NCBI GenBank assembly: GCA_020722565.1
Contig: DYKO01000008.1
Location: 1-64,000, forward strand
Length of the DNA: 64,000 nucleotides
Reading direction: 5' to 3'
DNA from: Rikenella microfusus
Lineage (GTDB): Bacteria > Bacteroidota > Bacteroidia > Bacteroidales > Tenuifilaceae
Position 1 is the first letter of the stretch, and each line of letters opens with the position of its first letter. This document shows positions 17,969 to 27,891 of this stretch, piece by piece. The notes under the pieces were generated by a model. It saw only the letters and a list, made by a program, of their open reading frames with translations. It was not told the DNA's origin and did no database searches. Made by a program: the position numbers and the translations under genes.

Positions 17969-18982
17969 CTAATCTTTTGCAAATGGGAAAATTTTATCTA
18001 CATATCTTACAAGCATGTAAAGAAATATAAGGGTGAGAATGTAAATCGGTATTTTCAGAAAATCCCACTCGCGATATAATGAAATAAGTAAAATTATTAC
18101 AATGTTTATAAGAATTAAAACAAAATCGAGCTGCTCATGGGAATGCCCGGCAAGGACATAGCGTTTGAAAACAAATTTATTGTGTGTAGTACTCAGGTTT
18201 TCACCGTTACGCCATCGGCGGTAAAGAGTAAGTGTTGCATCGAACCAAAAAGGCGATGTAAGCATTATCCAGTTAAAAATTGAAAAATTAAGGGTATTGT
18301 GATAGTGCAACCCTAAAACAACCAAAATAAAACCGAACTGGGTACTTCCCACATCACCCATAAAAATTTTGGCCTTGGGCCAGTTCCAGTAAAGAAATCC
18401 TAAAACCGATGCTGCCAGAATTAATAGTTCCAAATTACCTGTAAACCAGTGCAGAGTAAGTGCAACTATAATAGCCTGGATTGACGCAATGCCATCGGCA
18501 CCATCCATAAAGTTAAATAGGTTTATAAACCAAACCATGCCAACAATGGCTAAGGGATAGGTGATAACCGGTGTTGAAAGGACATCTATCCCAAAAGTAA
18601 TGGGCTTTCTAATTCCGCCCAACAGATAAAACGCACCAATAACAACTAAAAACTGAACTAAAAGCCTATATAATGGCCTAACCTCAAAAATATCATCAAT
18701 TAGGCTTACAACGGCCAGTACAAAACCTGCCATCAATGCATAGTAAAGCTCATTGTCTATTTCGCCCAAATAGTAAAGTAGTGTTATTCCAATATACCAA
18801 ATAATAACAACCGCTAAGCCTCCCCCCCTTGGTGTAGCCGATGCATGAACCTTTCTATCGCTTGGTTTATCAACCACATCGAATTTTATGGCCAACTCCT
18901 TTACTACATAAACCAAAATCCATGAGCCTAAAAACGCCAATGCAATAATCACTGAAATATTTATTAAACTGGTAAAATTCAT
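17969..18982 (-). CDS. WecA/MraY-like polyprenyl-phosphate sugar-1-P transferase
   Basis: This is a 337-residue polytopic phosphoglycosyl transferase with about 10 helices. It has the family motifs DRKVHASATPRGGGLA (cytoplasmic loop 1), NLFNFMDGADGIASIQ (the DxxD-type motif) and KIFMGDVGSTQFGF, close to WecA and WbpL. It should transfer a HexNAc-1-phosphate (GlcNAc or a related sugar) from a UDP-sugar to undecaprenyl phosphate, starting repeat-unit synthesis. It is the first gene of the operon 18982 to 11284. A second, unrelated (monotopic) initiating enzyme lies at 26.2 kb. Confidence 0.87.
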   Translation of the reverse strand: MNFTSLINISVIIALAFLGSWILVYVVKELAIKFDVVDKPSDRKVHASATPRGGGLAVVIIWYIGITLLYYLGEIDNELYYALMAGFVLAVVSLIDDIFEVRPLYRLLVQFLVVIGAFYLLGGIRKPITFGIDVLSTPVITYPLAIVGMVWFINLFNFMDGADGIASIQAIIVALTLHWFTGNLELLILAASVLGFLYWNWPKAKIFMGDVGSTQFGFILVVLGLHYHNTLNFSIFNWIMLTSPFWFDATLTLYRRWRNGENLSTTHNKFVFKRYVLAGHSHEQLDFVLILINIVIILLISLYREWDFLKIPIYILTLIFLYMLVRYVDKIFPFAKD

Positions 18983-19030
18983 ATCAGCTTTTATGGGAAA
19001 TTTATGGTTTCAACTATTTCTGAAAAAAGT

Positions 19031-19075
19031 TTAAAGATTCAAGAACTTGTCCGGCGAAGTCGGATTATAGGTTCA
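19031..19075. repeat. Interspersed intergenic hairpin repeat, copy 1
   Basis: TTAAAGATTCAAGAA is followed by GTCCGGCGAAGTCGGAT, a small inverted repeat (TCCG / CGGA). The same kind of element recurs at 24.7 kb and 37.5 kb. It lies between the WecA-like operon and fcl. Confidence 0.6.
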
Positions 19076-19160
19076 ATAGTTAATTAGGCATAAACCTATT
19101 TTGGATTGAAAAAGATATTTAAGCTGTATTTATTTTCAAATAATTAAAATTAGAGCCAGA

Positions 19161-20246
19161 TTACTTAGGAAGATAATCATTGTACACCATTTTGATCCCA
19201 TCCTCCAGTTCAATGTGATACTTCCACCCAAGTTCATTGAGTTTACTCACATCAAGCAGCTTACGGAATGTGCCATCGGGTTTTGAAGTATCCCAAAAAA
19301 TTTCGCCGGTGAAGCCTACCGTATTTTTAACCAGTTGGGCTAGGTCTGAAATGGTAACATCCTTGCCGGTACCAATGTTTATATGAGTGTTTCTTACCTC
19401 GCTTAAACCTTTTTGAATATCATCGAAATCGACATTTTGCATGATATGCAAACAGGCATCGGCCATATCGTTGGAATGCATGAATTCCCTAAAGGGTTTC
19501 CCTGAACCCCAAAGGGTCACACTCACCCCCATCCTTCCCCTATTTATTCCATATCCCGATAAAAGCCTAATAATTTCATCCGTATCAGCATTTCCATCAA
19601 CCCCGTTAATTGGAAGTCGATTTAAATTGGTGCGTATTGTAGTCCAATCATCATGTTCCAAACATTTTGCCAGATGAAATTTTCTAATTAAAGCAGGCAG
19701 AACATGGCTTTTAGCCAAATCGTAATTATCTCCAGGGCCATAAAGGTTTGTAGGCATTACCGCAATAAAATTTGTACCGTACTGAAGGTTGTACGACTCG
19801 CACATTTTTATGCCGGCAATTTTTGCTATGGCATATGGCTCGTTGGTATATTCAAGCGGCGAGGTTAACAGGTACTCCTCCTTGATGGGCTGCTGTGCAT
19901 CCCTGGGATATATACATGAGCTTCCCAAAAATAGCAGCTTTTTGACACCCTGCCTATATGACGTGTGGATAACATTGTTTTGGATTTGTAGGTTCTCATA
20001 AATAAACTGTGCCCTGTAGGTATTATTGGCCATAATACCCCCTACCCTTGCGGCTGCCAGAAAAACATACTCAGGTTTTTCGGTTTCGAAAAAGCTATTC
20101 ACCTGGTTGGCATCCAACAGCTCAAGTTCGGCATGCGTTCGGGTAACAATATTTTTATAGCCCCGCTCAGCTAATTTTCTCAGAATGGCGCTCCCAACAA
20201 GTCCCCGATGCCCTGCAACGTATATTTTGGAGTTAACAGAAATCAT
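19161..20246 (-). CDS. fcl: GDP-L-fucose synthase
   Basis: This 361-residue extended SDR enzyme carries out 3,5-epimerisation and 4-reduction of GDP-4-keto-6-deoxymannose to GDP-L-fucose. Visible motifs are VAGHRGLVGSAI (NADP loop), the catalytic LGSSCIYPRDAQQPI with the downstream EPYAIAKIAG (Y-x3-K), MPTNLYGPGDNY and GSGKPFREFMHSNDMA. It is longer than the E. coli enzyme (about 321) because of an insert before GRMGVSVTLWGSG, as seen in other Bacteroidetes. ATG at 20246, 13 bases after the gmd stop, is preferred over an upstream start that overlaps gmd. Confidence 0.92.
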   Translation of the reverse strand: MISVNSKIYVAGHRGLVGSAILRKLAERGYKNIVTRTHAELELLDANQVNSFFETEKPEYVFLAAARVGGIMANNTYRAQFIYENLQIQNNVIHTSYRQGVKKLLFLGSSCIYPRDAQQPIKEEYLLTSPLEYTNEPYAIAKIAGIKMCESYNLQYGTNFIAVMPTNLYGPGDNYDLAKSHVLPALIRKFHLAKCLEHDDWTTIRTNLNRLPINGVDGNADTDEIIRLLSGYGINRGRMGVSVTLWGSGKPFREFMHSNDMADACLHIMQNVDFDDIQKGLSEVRNTHINIGTGKDVTISDLAQLVKNTVGFTGEIFWDTSKPDGTFRKLLDVSKLNELGWKYHIELEDGIKMVYNDYLPK

Positions 20247-20259
20247 TTTATTTATCAAT

Positions 20260-21300
20260 TTACTTAGTTTGATGAACCGCTTTCCAATCAGCATTAACCA
20301 TTATTCTCACAAGTTCTTTGAAACTCACTTTAGGCTTCCAGCCAAGTAAATTTTCAGCCTTAGCAGCATCTCCTACAAGTAGGTCGACCTCAGTTGGTCG
20401 GTAGTAGTTTGGGTCAACCTCAACCAGTACCCTACCGGTTGCCGAATCAATACCCTTTTCGTTGGCTCCCTTGCCTGTCCACTCAATGCTGATACTCAAC
20501 TCAGCAAATGCGCGTGTGGCAAACTCCCTGACCGTATGGGTTTCGCCGGTGGCCAACACAAAATCCTCGGGGGTATGGTGCTGCAGCATGAGCCACATAC
20601 CCTCAACATACTCAGGAGCATAGCCCCAGTCGCGTTTAGCATCCAGGTTACCCAGGTAAAGTTTTTCCTGAAGTCCATCCTTTATGCTTGCAGCAGCCAT
20701 GGTTATTTTGCGGGTAACAAAAGTTTCTCCCCGCCGTGGCGATTCGTGATTAAATAGTATCCCATTGCAGGCAAAAATGCCATACGCCTCACGATAATTT
20801 ACGGTTATCCAGTAGGCATAGAGCTTGGCAACACCATAGGGGCTCCTTGGGTAAAAGGGGGTTTTTTCTGTTTGCGGCACATCCTGCACTAAACCGTACA
20901 GCTCACTTGTTGAAGCCTGATAGAATTTAGTTTTTAATCCGGTATCCTTGATGGCATCCAGAAACCTAAGGGTCCCTAGGGCATCCACCTCGGCTGTGTA
21001 CTCAGGAACCTCAAACGAAACCTTAACATGGCTTTGTGCCGCCAAATTATATATCTCATCAGGTTCAATACGTTCCAGCAAGCGGTTAAGGTTACTGGAA
21101 TCGGTCATATCGCCATAGTGCAAAAACATCCTTACATCTTTATTATGCCGATCCCGATATAGATGATCGATGCGATGTGTGTTAAAGGTTGAAGCCCTGC
21201 GGATTATCCCATGAACCTCATACCCCTTTTCTAAAAGTAATTCGGCCAGATACGATCCGTCCTGGCCGGTTATGCCTGTTATTAATGCTTTTTTGGGCAT
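20260..21300 (-). CDS. gmd: GDP-mannose 4,6-dehydratase
   Basis: This 346-residue SDR enzyme converts GDP-D-mannose to GDP-4-keto-6-deoxy-D-mannose, the precursor of GDP-L-fucose. It has [22 protein letters not shown] trimmed here to [16 protein letters not shown] at the N-terminus, [31 protein letters not shown], the catalytic STSELYG and [28 protein letters not shown] and [20 protein letters not shown]. These are all specific for Gmd. It lies directly upstream of fcl and 13 bases downstream of the large O-antigen ligase gene, so the three are probably one transcript. Confidence 0.95.
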   Translation of the reverse strand: MPKKALITGITGQDGSYLAELLLEKGYEVHGIIRRASTFNTHRIDHLYRDRHNKDVRMFLHYGDMTDSSNLNRLLERIEPDEIYNLAAQSHVKVSFEVPEYTAEVDALGTLRFLDAIKDTGLKTKFYQASTSELYGLVQDVPQTEKTPFYPRSPYGVAKLYAYWITVNYREAYGIFACNGILFNHESPRRGETFVTRKITMAAASIKDGLQEKLYLGNLDAKRDWGYAPEYVEGMWLMLQHHTPEDFVLATGETHTVREFATRAFAELSISIEWTGKGANEKGIDSATGRVLVEVDPNYYRPTEVDLLVGDAAKAENLLGWKPKVSFKELVRIMVNADWKAVHQTK

Positions 21301-21313
21301 GACAATTGGTGAA

Positions 21314-24300
21314 TTAACTATTTATTTTTTCTATTTCGTTCTTCCCCTCAACAAAACCTATAATATACGGCAAAGCACTTAAAACTCCAAATATGCCGGG
21401 TTCAAAGGGCAAATTTGAACTAAAAAATGAGTAGAAAAATGTTATCAGAAAAGCTACACCAAAAATCCAGTACTGGCGACGATGCTTGTAATAGAGATAT
21501 ACAGCCCTAACATAGAACCAAAGGTAGATAACAAAGCCCAGCAATCCGGAGTAAAGCAACGCCGAAAGAAAAGGGTTATGAGGATAGTCATAATCACGAC
21601 TAGGCTCATTGAAAAGGAATTTTCGTGCAAATTTTTTGGTATAGTCAAATCCCCCACCAAAAAGTTTTTGACTGGTGCTATACTCATTAGCATAGATGTA
21701 AAGGGCATACCGCCACCTATCAATTCTGGGGCCGGCAAAATGATCGTCGGTCATTGTTGGAACAAACCCGTCGTCGATGGCATCGGTTTCTGAACCATTG
21801 GCTTGAGCCATTAATCCAGCAATATTTAAATTCCTCATGGTATTTAAAACCGATATTTTACCCGATTTAACCACCAGCTGTGGGTAGGCAAAGGTTACAT
21901 AACCCTTTAGATTTGAAAAATCGGTAACCCCTTTTTTTGAGAAGAAGTAAACGCCATAAACCCTATCTTTCCCGGTTGCTACAGCTTTTGCCTTTAATAA
22001 TACCCATTTTCCCCTCTCGTTCAAATTGTAACGCTCCAAACGTGGGCCATTAACTTTTCCCCGAATCTCAACCCTTGCCTCATTCCCATCGAAATCGGGG
22101 GAAACATAGCAGTAAACCGAGGCAAAAATGGAATCGCCAACCTCAACGGGTAACCCCCAATAGTGGGTTGATGAATGGTAAATATCCTTCCATTGGTTAC
22201 CCTCGGTATTTGCACTATACCTTGCACCCGCAACACCTGCGGGTACAATTTCGGTATTCCTCCCCTCAAGGGGATACTCCCTTATATAGGTGCTTGATGT
22301 ATAGGTTTCAGGATCCTTAGGGTTATGCCTCATAAGTTTAAAAGAGGGGCTAGCCCATATCACATAACCCTTGAGGTTGGAAAAATCCTTAGAACCGAGA
22401 TTTTCGAAATAGGTAGTGGAGTAATACTCATCATCAGCTTTACCCCAGTTATTAATGGTAAGTTTCTGCCATGTACCCCTTTTATTGAGATCGTACAATT
22501 GGGCCGAATTACCCCATAACTCCTTTGCCCCCCCTCCTAAACGTACACTTTTACCACTAAAATCATTGGAAACATAGACATAAACCGATGATTTCACCCT
22601 GTAATTGCTACCAGGTATTTTAATTTTTTTTAGAGGATTTGAGCTGTACGATAAATCTTTCGAAATCCTTGCCTGGGCATCCCTATCAATTCTCATTCCT
22701 ACACTACCGCGGGGTACAATTTCAGCATTGCTACCTTCAAGCGGGTAAACCCGCTTAAAGTTGGAACCCGCCCAGGCAATTGGCTCATTGAAGTTGAACC
22801 GTATAAATTTCTCCTTGGGATTAGCAAAAAGAACATACCCCCTAATGGAATCGGAGGCACTTTTTGCCTTTTTTCTGTATACATAATCAACCCAACTTGA
22901 GCCCTCATACATACTGTACGATAGGAATAATTTCTGCCAGGTGCCCTTTTTGGTTAAATCGTAGCTATGCTTATTGAAACCATAAATTTTACCACCAGCA
23001 TTTAAGTACACCTCATCGCCATTAAAATCGGGCGATACCCAAACGTAAAGTGAGGGTATAATCCGCGCACTATCCTGAAAATTGTACCGGAAAAGCCCTG
23101 CACCAAAAATGAGCAGGCTATCCTTTTCCCTATACCGTACATTGCCAGCAAGTGGCTTAAGGGCAACCATACCCCTAGACAGTAGCTCACTACCATTAGC
23201 AGGCAATATTTCAACCGGTTCGAATTGTGAATACGCCCATGAAAAGGGATTTTCAGGGCTATACTCAATTTTTTGCAGCTGGGGATAGGCAAATATCACA
23301 TGGCCATTAAGGTTATTAAAGGTTGAATCATTTTCGCGACAAACATAGAAGTAAACCTTGCTATCGGTGCTATCGGGCAAAAAAGAGTTCTTAAGTTGCT
23401 GCCAGGTGCCCTTTCGGGTCATATCGTAGTACCAATCCCGAATCCCCCGATTATGTCCGCGAGTGCTAAGACGCACCCAGGAACCATTAAAATCGGGTGA
23501 TACATAAACGTAAACCGATGAAAGATACCTTTTATTTTCAGCATTGCTAACATCAAAAAGTTTTGAGTAGTATAATGCCTTTCCATTCCAGTTAGTTAGC
23601 GAACTTCCCCTACCAATTTGTGCCCCAATGGCATCGGAAGGGACTTTGGACAAACCATGCTGCGGTAGGTGATCGACAAGGGAATAGCTTCCTGTAGCCC
23701 AACCCGAATAGGGGTAGCGGGGATCAAAAGTTGTAGCCCAAAGCTGTTCCGATACTTCATTGTAGGTGGTCTTGCCCCTGAAAATTGATTCGTAACTGAG
23801 TACCTGAAAGTTGATGTATGTGTTCATCTCAACCCTATTGAACGACGATTCCATGAGCCAACGGTTCCGCTTCAGCGTATCGACCCTAAATAGCAATACA
23901 TACCACGTAACCATTGAACCTAGCATCAAAATAATAAATAGCCAGGTGCTGCGTAATAGGTGATGGTTTGATTTGAACCTGTAAAAAAGCGAAACCAACG
24001 TAGTAATGAAATAAAATCCAAAGAGCGTAAACGAAATAATCCCCCCCCTACGCGAGGTGGCAAGCAACGAGCTCAGCGCAATCACATAGAGTGCCAGCTG
24101 ATAAGCTATTCTTTTTAATCTATTTTGATTTTTGAACAACCGTGGAATAATGAACAGCATTCCGACAGCACCCACCAGCGTATAAAAATTATCGTCGGGA
24201 CCCAACGATGTACCCTGTGGATATCCAACTCCCTCGGGTTTTAAAAAGTCGAGATAGATACCCCTTAGCTGCAGGTAGAGCTTAGCAATCCCTGCAATGG

Positions 24301-24697
24301 CAAAGAGTACACCAAACCATATGGTAAGCGTTGCAAACTTTTTCAGGGCATCGGTTAGCTCCTGCCGGGGAAGGTCCAATACTATCAGTGCAAAAATAAA
24401 TCCCAGCACCACCAGCAAATTAATTATATCTTTAACAAGGCGGTCGGAATAGTAGCTGGTTGAAAACAGGGCGTAGCCCACAAAAAGCGAAACGGCCAGC
24501 AGTGGAATAAAAACCCTGTAGGCCGCTAATGAGAAGTTCCGGTACCTCCCCTCGTAAATGTACAGGGCAACGGAAAGAACTATGAAGATAGCCGTTAGCG
24601 GGAATAACAGGTACTTGATATGCTGGGGTATGGCAAGCCTTACCAGAAAAAGTAAAAAAATTAATGCAAATAGTATTTTAGCTATTTTGCGAAGCAT
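21314..24697 (-). CDS. O-antigen ligase family protein with four periplasmic repeat modules
   Basis: This 1127-residue protein is almost three times the usual length. Residues 1-270 hold about 9-10 membrane helices, including [13 protein letters not shown] (211-223), the Wzy_C-type motif. Residues about 330-945 are a soluble insert in the periplasmic loop, made of four modules of about 155 residues. The cores begin at 393 ([18 protein letters not shown]), 549, 703 and 859, each with [SA]-x-Y-x-[YW]-VS-x-DF-[ND/S]-G, then YDLxxxGTWQKL, and each module ends LxGYVxxAxPxx. The protein then returns to the membrane with [19 protein letters not shown] (1037-1055) and two or three helices. The modules look like jelly-roll carbohydrate-binding domains, by pattern only. 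It is likely a ligase/polymerase that holds its glycan substrate. It is upstream of gmd and fcl. Confidence 0.8.
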   Translation of the reverse strand: MLRKIAKILFALIFLLFLVRLAIPQHIKYLLFPLTAIFIVLSVALYIYEGRYRNFSLAAYRVFIPLLAVSLFVGYALFSTSYYSDRLVKDIINLLVVLGFIFALIVLDLPRQELTDALKKFATLTIWFGVLFAIAGIAKLYLQLRGIYLDFLKPEGVGYPQGTSLGPDDNFYTLVGAVGMLFIIPRLFKNQNRLKRIAYQLALYVIALSSLLATSRRGGIISFTLFGFYFITTLVSLFYRFKSNHHLLRSTWLFIILMLGSMVTWYVLLFRVDTLKRNRWLMESSFNRVEMNTYINFQVLSYESIFRGKTTYNEVSEQLWATTFDPRYPYSGWATGSYSLVDHLPQHGLSKVPSDAIGAQIGRGSSLTNWNGKALYYSKLFDVSNAENKRYLSSVYVYVSPDFNGSWVRLSTRGHNRGIRDWYYDMTRKGTWQQLKNSFLPDSTDSKVYFYVCRENDSTFNNLNGHVIFAYPQLQKIEYSPENPFSWAYSQFEPVEILPANGSELLSRGMVALKPLAGNVRYREKDSLLIFGAGLFRYNFQDSARIIPSLYVWVSPDFNGDEVYLNAGGKIYGFNKHSYDLTKKGTWQKLFLSYSMYEGSSWVDYVYRKKAKSASDSIRGYVLFANPKEKFIRFNFNEPIAWAGSNFKRVYPLEGSNAEIVPRGSVGMRIDRDAQARISKDLSYSSNPLKKIKIPGSNYRVKSSVYVYVSNDFSGKSVRLGGGAKELWGNSAQLYDLNKRGTWQKLTINNWGKADDEYYSTTYFENLGSKDFSNLKGYVIWASPSFKLMRHNPKDPETYTSSTYIREYPLEGRNTEIVPAGVAGARYSANTEGNQWKDIYHSSTHYWGLPVEVGDSIFASVYCYVSPDFDGNEARVEIRGKVNGPRLERYNLNERGKWVLLKAKAVATGKDRVYGVYFFSKKGVTDFSNLKGYVTFAYPQLVVKSGKISVLNTMRNLNIAGLMAQANGSETDAIDDGFVPTMTDDHFAGPRIDRWRYALYIYANEYSTSQKLFGGGFDYTKKFARKFLFNEPSRDYDYPHNPFLSALLYSGLLGFVIYLWFYVRAVYLYYKHRRQYWIFGVAFLITFFYSFFSSNLPFEPGIFGVLSALPYIIGFVEGKNEIEKINS
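21863..23710 (-). repeat. Four tandem protein-level modules (about 155 aa each) inside the ligase gene
   Basis: Core starts are at residues 393, 549, 703 and 859, giving spacings of 156, 154 and 156 residues. The modules are diverged, so the repeat is visible at protein level rather than as DNA identity. Module boundaries are near residues 330, 485, 641 and 800. Confidence 0.8.
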
Positions 24698-25098
24698 AGA
24701 TTAAAGATAAAAGAATTTATCCGGCGTTGACGGATTAAAGAGACTGTCCGAATTTGGCGGATTTAGGGTATGTTTTTCAAGTTAATGGAAAAACTATAAA
24801 ATGCATTGAAAGAATGATAATGAAGTGTATAAAAAATATAACTGGCACCCAACTATGCTCCATTTGAAAACCCATGGCCATAGGGGCTTAAGTAGTTAAT
24901 ATACACCTTGACGTTGAGAAATACTGCTATATCCCTGCGATGAAAAAAAACTAAACTTTTATTTTTCAATAATTACTAAGCCCTTTAATAAAAAACCTTC
25001 CAAAGGAACCTTTAATTTTTGGATTTTAAACCTATGTATCCAATCATGTTAAGATTTGCAACATAAACATTTTAAATAGGTTTGTGCAGATAAATTGT
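24698..25098. other. Intergenic region with hairpin repeat, copy 2
   Basis: This 401-base gap separates the ligase start from the aminotransferase stop. At 24701-24740 it holds TTAAAGATAAAAGAATT followed by the hairpin ATCCG-GCGTTGA-CGGAT, and at 24746-24764 a second related hairpin GTCCG-n7-CGGAT. The remaining sequence is AT-rich with no frame that looks coding. The promoter of the ligase-gmd-fcl unit is expected here, but no clear pair of boxes was found. Confidence 0.5.
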
Positions 25099-26250
25099 TT
25101 ACTTAATATTAAAAAAGGTTTTCAATACCCCGCTAATCCTCACTTTCTCAATATCCGTTAAGTTTGACCCCGATGGCAAACACAAACCCATTTCAAAAGC
25201 TTTTTCGGAAAATCCATTGGTGTAAGCAGGGACATCATTAAATACGGGTTGTAAATGCATGGGTTTCCAGAGCGGACGCGATTCAATATTCTCCGCCTCA
25301 AAGGCTAACCTTAATTCCTCACGGGTTCTTTGTGTTTTATTAGAATCAATTAAAATTGATGTAAGCCAATAATTTGAATACCTGCTGCCGGACTCGGTAT
25401 GAAAGCTAACACCCTCGATACCACCTAGCAATTCACGATAAAAAGCATTGTTGGCCCTACGTTGCTTAACCCTTAAATCAATTGCTTTTAACTGCCCCCG
25501 CCCAATGCCTGCAAGTATATTGCTCATGCGATAATTGTAACCGATGTTTGAGTGCTGATAATGCGGAGCATTATCGCGTGCCTGTGTGGCCAAAAAACGA
25601 GCTTTTTGAATATATTCCTGATTATCCGAAACTAATGCACCACCACCTGAGGTAGTAATAATTTTATTCCCATTAAACGATAAAACACCCATGGTACCAA
25701 ATGTACCGCAAAATCTATCGTTATACCTACTTCCAAGTGCTTCGGCAGCATCTTCAACTAGTGGTATATCATATTTTTGGGCAATGCTAACTATTTCATC
25801 TACTTTAGCAGGCATGCCATAAAGATGCACAATTATAATAGCTTTAGGTTTTTTACCTTTCTTTATCCTACCCCTGATAGCTTCTTCAAGAAGAGCAGGA
25901 TCCATATTCCATGTTTCCGGCTCACTATCAACAAATATAGGAGTAGCCCCCTGATAAACAATAGGATTGGCTGTAGCAGAAAAGGTAAAGCTCTGACAGA
26001 TAACCTCATCGCCGATACCCACGCCTAGGTTAATTAAGGCAAGGTGTATTGCTGCAGTTCCCGACGACAATGCGCAGCAATGCTGCGCCCCTAAGTAACT
26101 AGCTAACTCATTTTCAAAACCATCAACATTGGGACCCAAAGGTGCAACCCAATTCGACTCAAAGGCCTCATTAATATACCTCATCTCCTCCCCACTCATA
26201 TGTGGCGAGGAAAGCCAGATTTTACTGGATTTTAAAATATCTTTTCTCAT
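25099..26250 (-). CDS. DegT/DnrJ/EryC1 family sugar aminotransferase (PglE-like)
   Basis: This is a PLP-dependent aminotransferase of about 383 residues. It opens with the motif IWLSSPHMSGEE, typical of the group that includes PglE, which aminates UDP-4-keto-6-deoxy-GlcNAc. Other marks are ALSSGTAAIHLALIN, VICQSFTFSATANPIVY, VEDAAEALGS, and the PLP lysine in LSFNGNKIITTSGGGA. The partner 4,6-dehydratase is not seen nearby. ATG at 26250 is preferred; it overlaps the sugar transferase stop by 29 bases, and a longer form from 26277 has a less family-like N-terminus. It closes the operon that runs from 35453. Confidence 0.82.
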   Translation of the reverse strand: MRKDILKSSKIWLSSPHMSGEEMRYINEAFESNWVAPLGPNVDGFENELASYLGAQHCCALSSGTAAIHLALINLGVGIGDEVICQSFTFSATANPIVYQGATPIFVDSEPETWNMDPALLEEAIRGRIKKGKKPKAIIIVHLYGMPAKVDEIVSIAQKYDIPLVEDAAEALGSRYNDRFCGTFGTMGVLSFNGNKIITTSGGGALVSDNQEYIQKARFLATQARDNAPHYQHSNIGYNYRMSNILAGIGRGQLKAIDLRVKQRRANNAFYRELLGGIEGVSFHTESGSRYSNYWLTSILIDSNKTQRTREELRLAFEAENIESRPLWKPMHLQPVFNDVPAYTNGFSEKAFEMGLCLPSGSNLTDIEKVRISGVLKTFFNIK

Positions 26251-26836
26251 CGTATGTCTTTCGTAATATAGTGTCAATAATTATTTTAACATCCAACCAA
26301 AAACTCCAATTCTCATAATATAATTTATTTATTCTTACCTTATCAGGGAAAATAATATTATCGTTATACCATTGGGGATTTTCTACTTTAGACAATATTT
26401 CCTCTTCATTTATATATTTTAAACTAGCAGGCCCCGTTAAGCCTGGTCGAAGATTTAAAATCTTTCTATAATCACCCTCTAGTTTATCGTAATAACCCGG
26501 CACATCAGGTCTTGGTCCAACAAAACTCATATCCCCTTTTAAAATATTCCATAATTCAGGAAGTTCATCTAGTTTATATTTTCTTAAAAAAGCGCCAAGA
26601 GGGGTTATTCTTTTTTCACCTTTAATAGACATTGTTGAACCATTATGTTCATTTATCATTGTTCGAAATTTAAATAATATAAATTTATTCCCACCGCTAC
26701 CAATTCTAAACTGTTTAAAAAAAATAGGTTTCCCCATATTAATTTTTATAAAAATTGCTATAAAAAGCAGTAAAAGAAAGGAAAATATAATTCCTAAGAT
26801 CGAAAGAATTAAATCTGAAAATCTTTTTAAAAACAT
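26222..26836 (-). CDS. Undecaprenyl-phosphate sugar transferase (PglC/WcaJ-type)
   Basis: This is a 204-residue monotopic phosphoglycosyl transferase. The N-terminal re-entrant helix (RFSDLILSILGIIFSFLLLL) is followed by GKPIFFKQFRIGSGGNKFIL, FKFRTM, the catalytic KYKLDELPELWNILKGDMSF (Asp-Glu pair) and VGPRPDVPGYYD, then LRPGLTGPASL. The size matches small PglC-like enzymes (about 200) rather than WcaJ (about 460). With the adjacent PglE-like aminotransferase it suggests that a bacillosamine-type sugar could be the first residue. It is AT-rich like the rest of the block. Confidence 0.85.
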   Translation of the reverse strand: MFLKRFSDLILSILGIIFSFLLLLFIAIFIKINMGKPIFFKQFRIGSGGNKFILFKFRTMINEHNGSTMSIKGEKRITPLGAFLRKYKLDELPELWNILKGDMSFVGPRPDVPGYYDKLEGDYRKILNLRPGLTGPASLKYINEEEILSKVENPQWYNDNIIFPDKVRINKLYYENWSFWLDVKIIIDTILRKTYDEKRYFKIQ

Positions 26837-26847
26837 TAAATTATATA

Positions 26848-27891
26848 TTAACGAGATAGTTTAATACTTACATTTCTTTTCTTTAAAATCACAAAATCTA
26901 AAAATCCTATTAAATAACCAGTACCATAGCTGATATGGGAAATAAAATAGCCCCACGTTATAAAAGGAATAAGTAATATAGTTTTATTAATAATAGAATT
27001 TGTAAAAGCAAAAATAAAAGAAAGTGTTAAGTAAATAATAATTGTGAAGAGCCAGACATAGAAAAAGGGAAAATAAAGTGTTGATAGTATTAATGGAACA
27101 GCTAATGATAACACAAATAATGCAGGAATATACCTTCTAACCCTAGTAGGACGACCTAACTTTAAATCAACCAAAGGTCCGAAATAGCCATACTGGTAAA
27201 ACATCTTAAATAGTTTTGTATAGTTCTCCCTTGCATAGTATTTAATTTTCACACTAGGTATTAGGTATATCCTGCCACCCGCCTTTTTTAGCCGCTCATT
27301 AAACTCATTATCCTGATTCCGGGTCAGCTCCTCATCAAAAAGGCCAATACGATCAAACACATCGCGACGGTAACAACCAAAAGGGACAGTATCTACCTCA
27401 ATAAATTTAATAGAAGTTGATTTGTTTAAACGAAATGAAGCATTCCCTACACCAAATTTAGTTGACATGGCAATTGCAATAGAACGTGCCTTTAAAGTAT
27501 TACTTGCAGTAATGGTTTCTGCTGATGCTCCAACATTGTCGGCATTCAACTTATTTAGATAGTTAACAAGAGTAGAAATATAGTTTTTGGGATATTTTGC
27601 ATGTGCATCAAGGCGAATAATTATATCCCCTTTTGCTTGTTTTATTCCAAGGTTTAGCGCAAAGGGGACTGTTTTTTGCAGATTAGTAAGATGTTTAATA
27701 AATTTATACTTTTGCGTATAATTTTGGATTAGCTCTGATGTTCCATCAGTGCTCAGTCCATCGATTAAAAAAACCTCAAGTAGCTCCTTGTCATAATCCT
27801 GTTCTAAAATAGAATTAATTAAATTAGAAATGAAATCTTTTTCATTTCGGACAGGAACAATGATTGAAACAAAATTATTTTGAAAGATCAT
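26848..27891 (-). CDS. Glycosyltransferase family 2 with C-terminal membrane helices
   Basis: This 347-residue GT-A enzyme has VSIIVPVRNEKDFISNLINS at the N-terminus, FLIDGLSTDGTSE, the DxD-type metal site in IIIRLDAHAKYP, FGCYRRDVFDRIGLFDEEL and the base region RNQDNEFNERLKKAGGR. Two or more hydrophobic helices follow from about residue 250. This architecture is like ExoA/succinoglycan-type GT2 enzymes, which work at the membrane on lipid-linked acceptors. It overlaps the Wzy-like gene upstream by 17 bases, so translational coupling is likely. Confidence 0.83.
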   Translation of the reverse strand: MIFQNNFVSIIVPVRNEKDFISNLINSILEQDYDKELLEVFLIDGLSTDGTSELIQNYTQKYKFIKHLTNLQKTVPFALNLGIKQAKGDIIIRLDAHAKYPKNYISTLVNYLNKLNADNVGASAETITASNTLKARSIAIAMSTKFGVGNASFRLNKSTSIKFIEVDTVPFGCYRRDVFDRIGLFDEELTRNQDNEFNERLKKAGGRIYLIPSVKIKYYARENYTKLFKMFYQYGYFGPLVDLKLGRPTRVRRYIPALFVLSLAVPLILSTLYFPFFYVWLFTIIIYLTLSFIFAFTNSIINKTILLIPFITWGYFISHISYGTGYLIGFLDFVILKKRNVSIKLSR

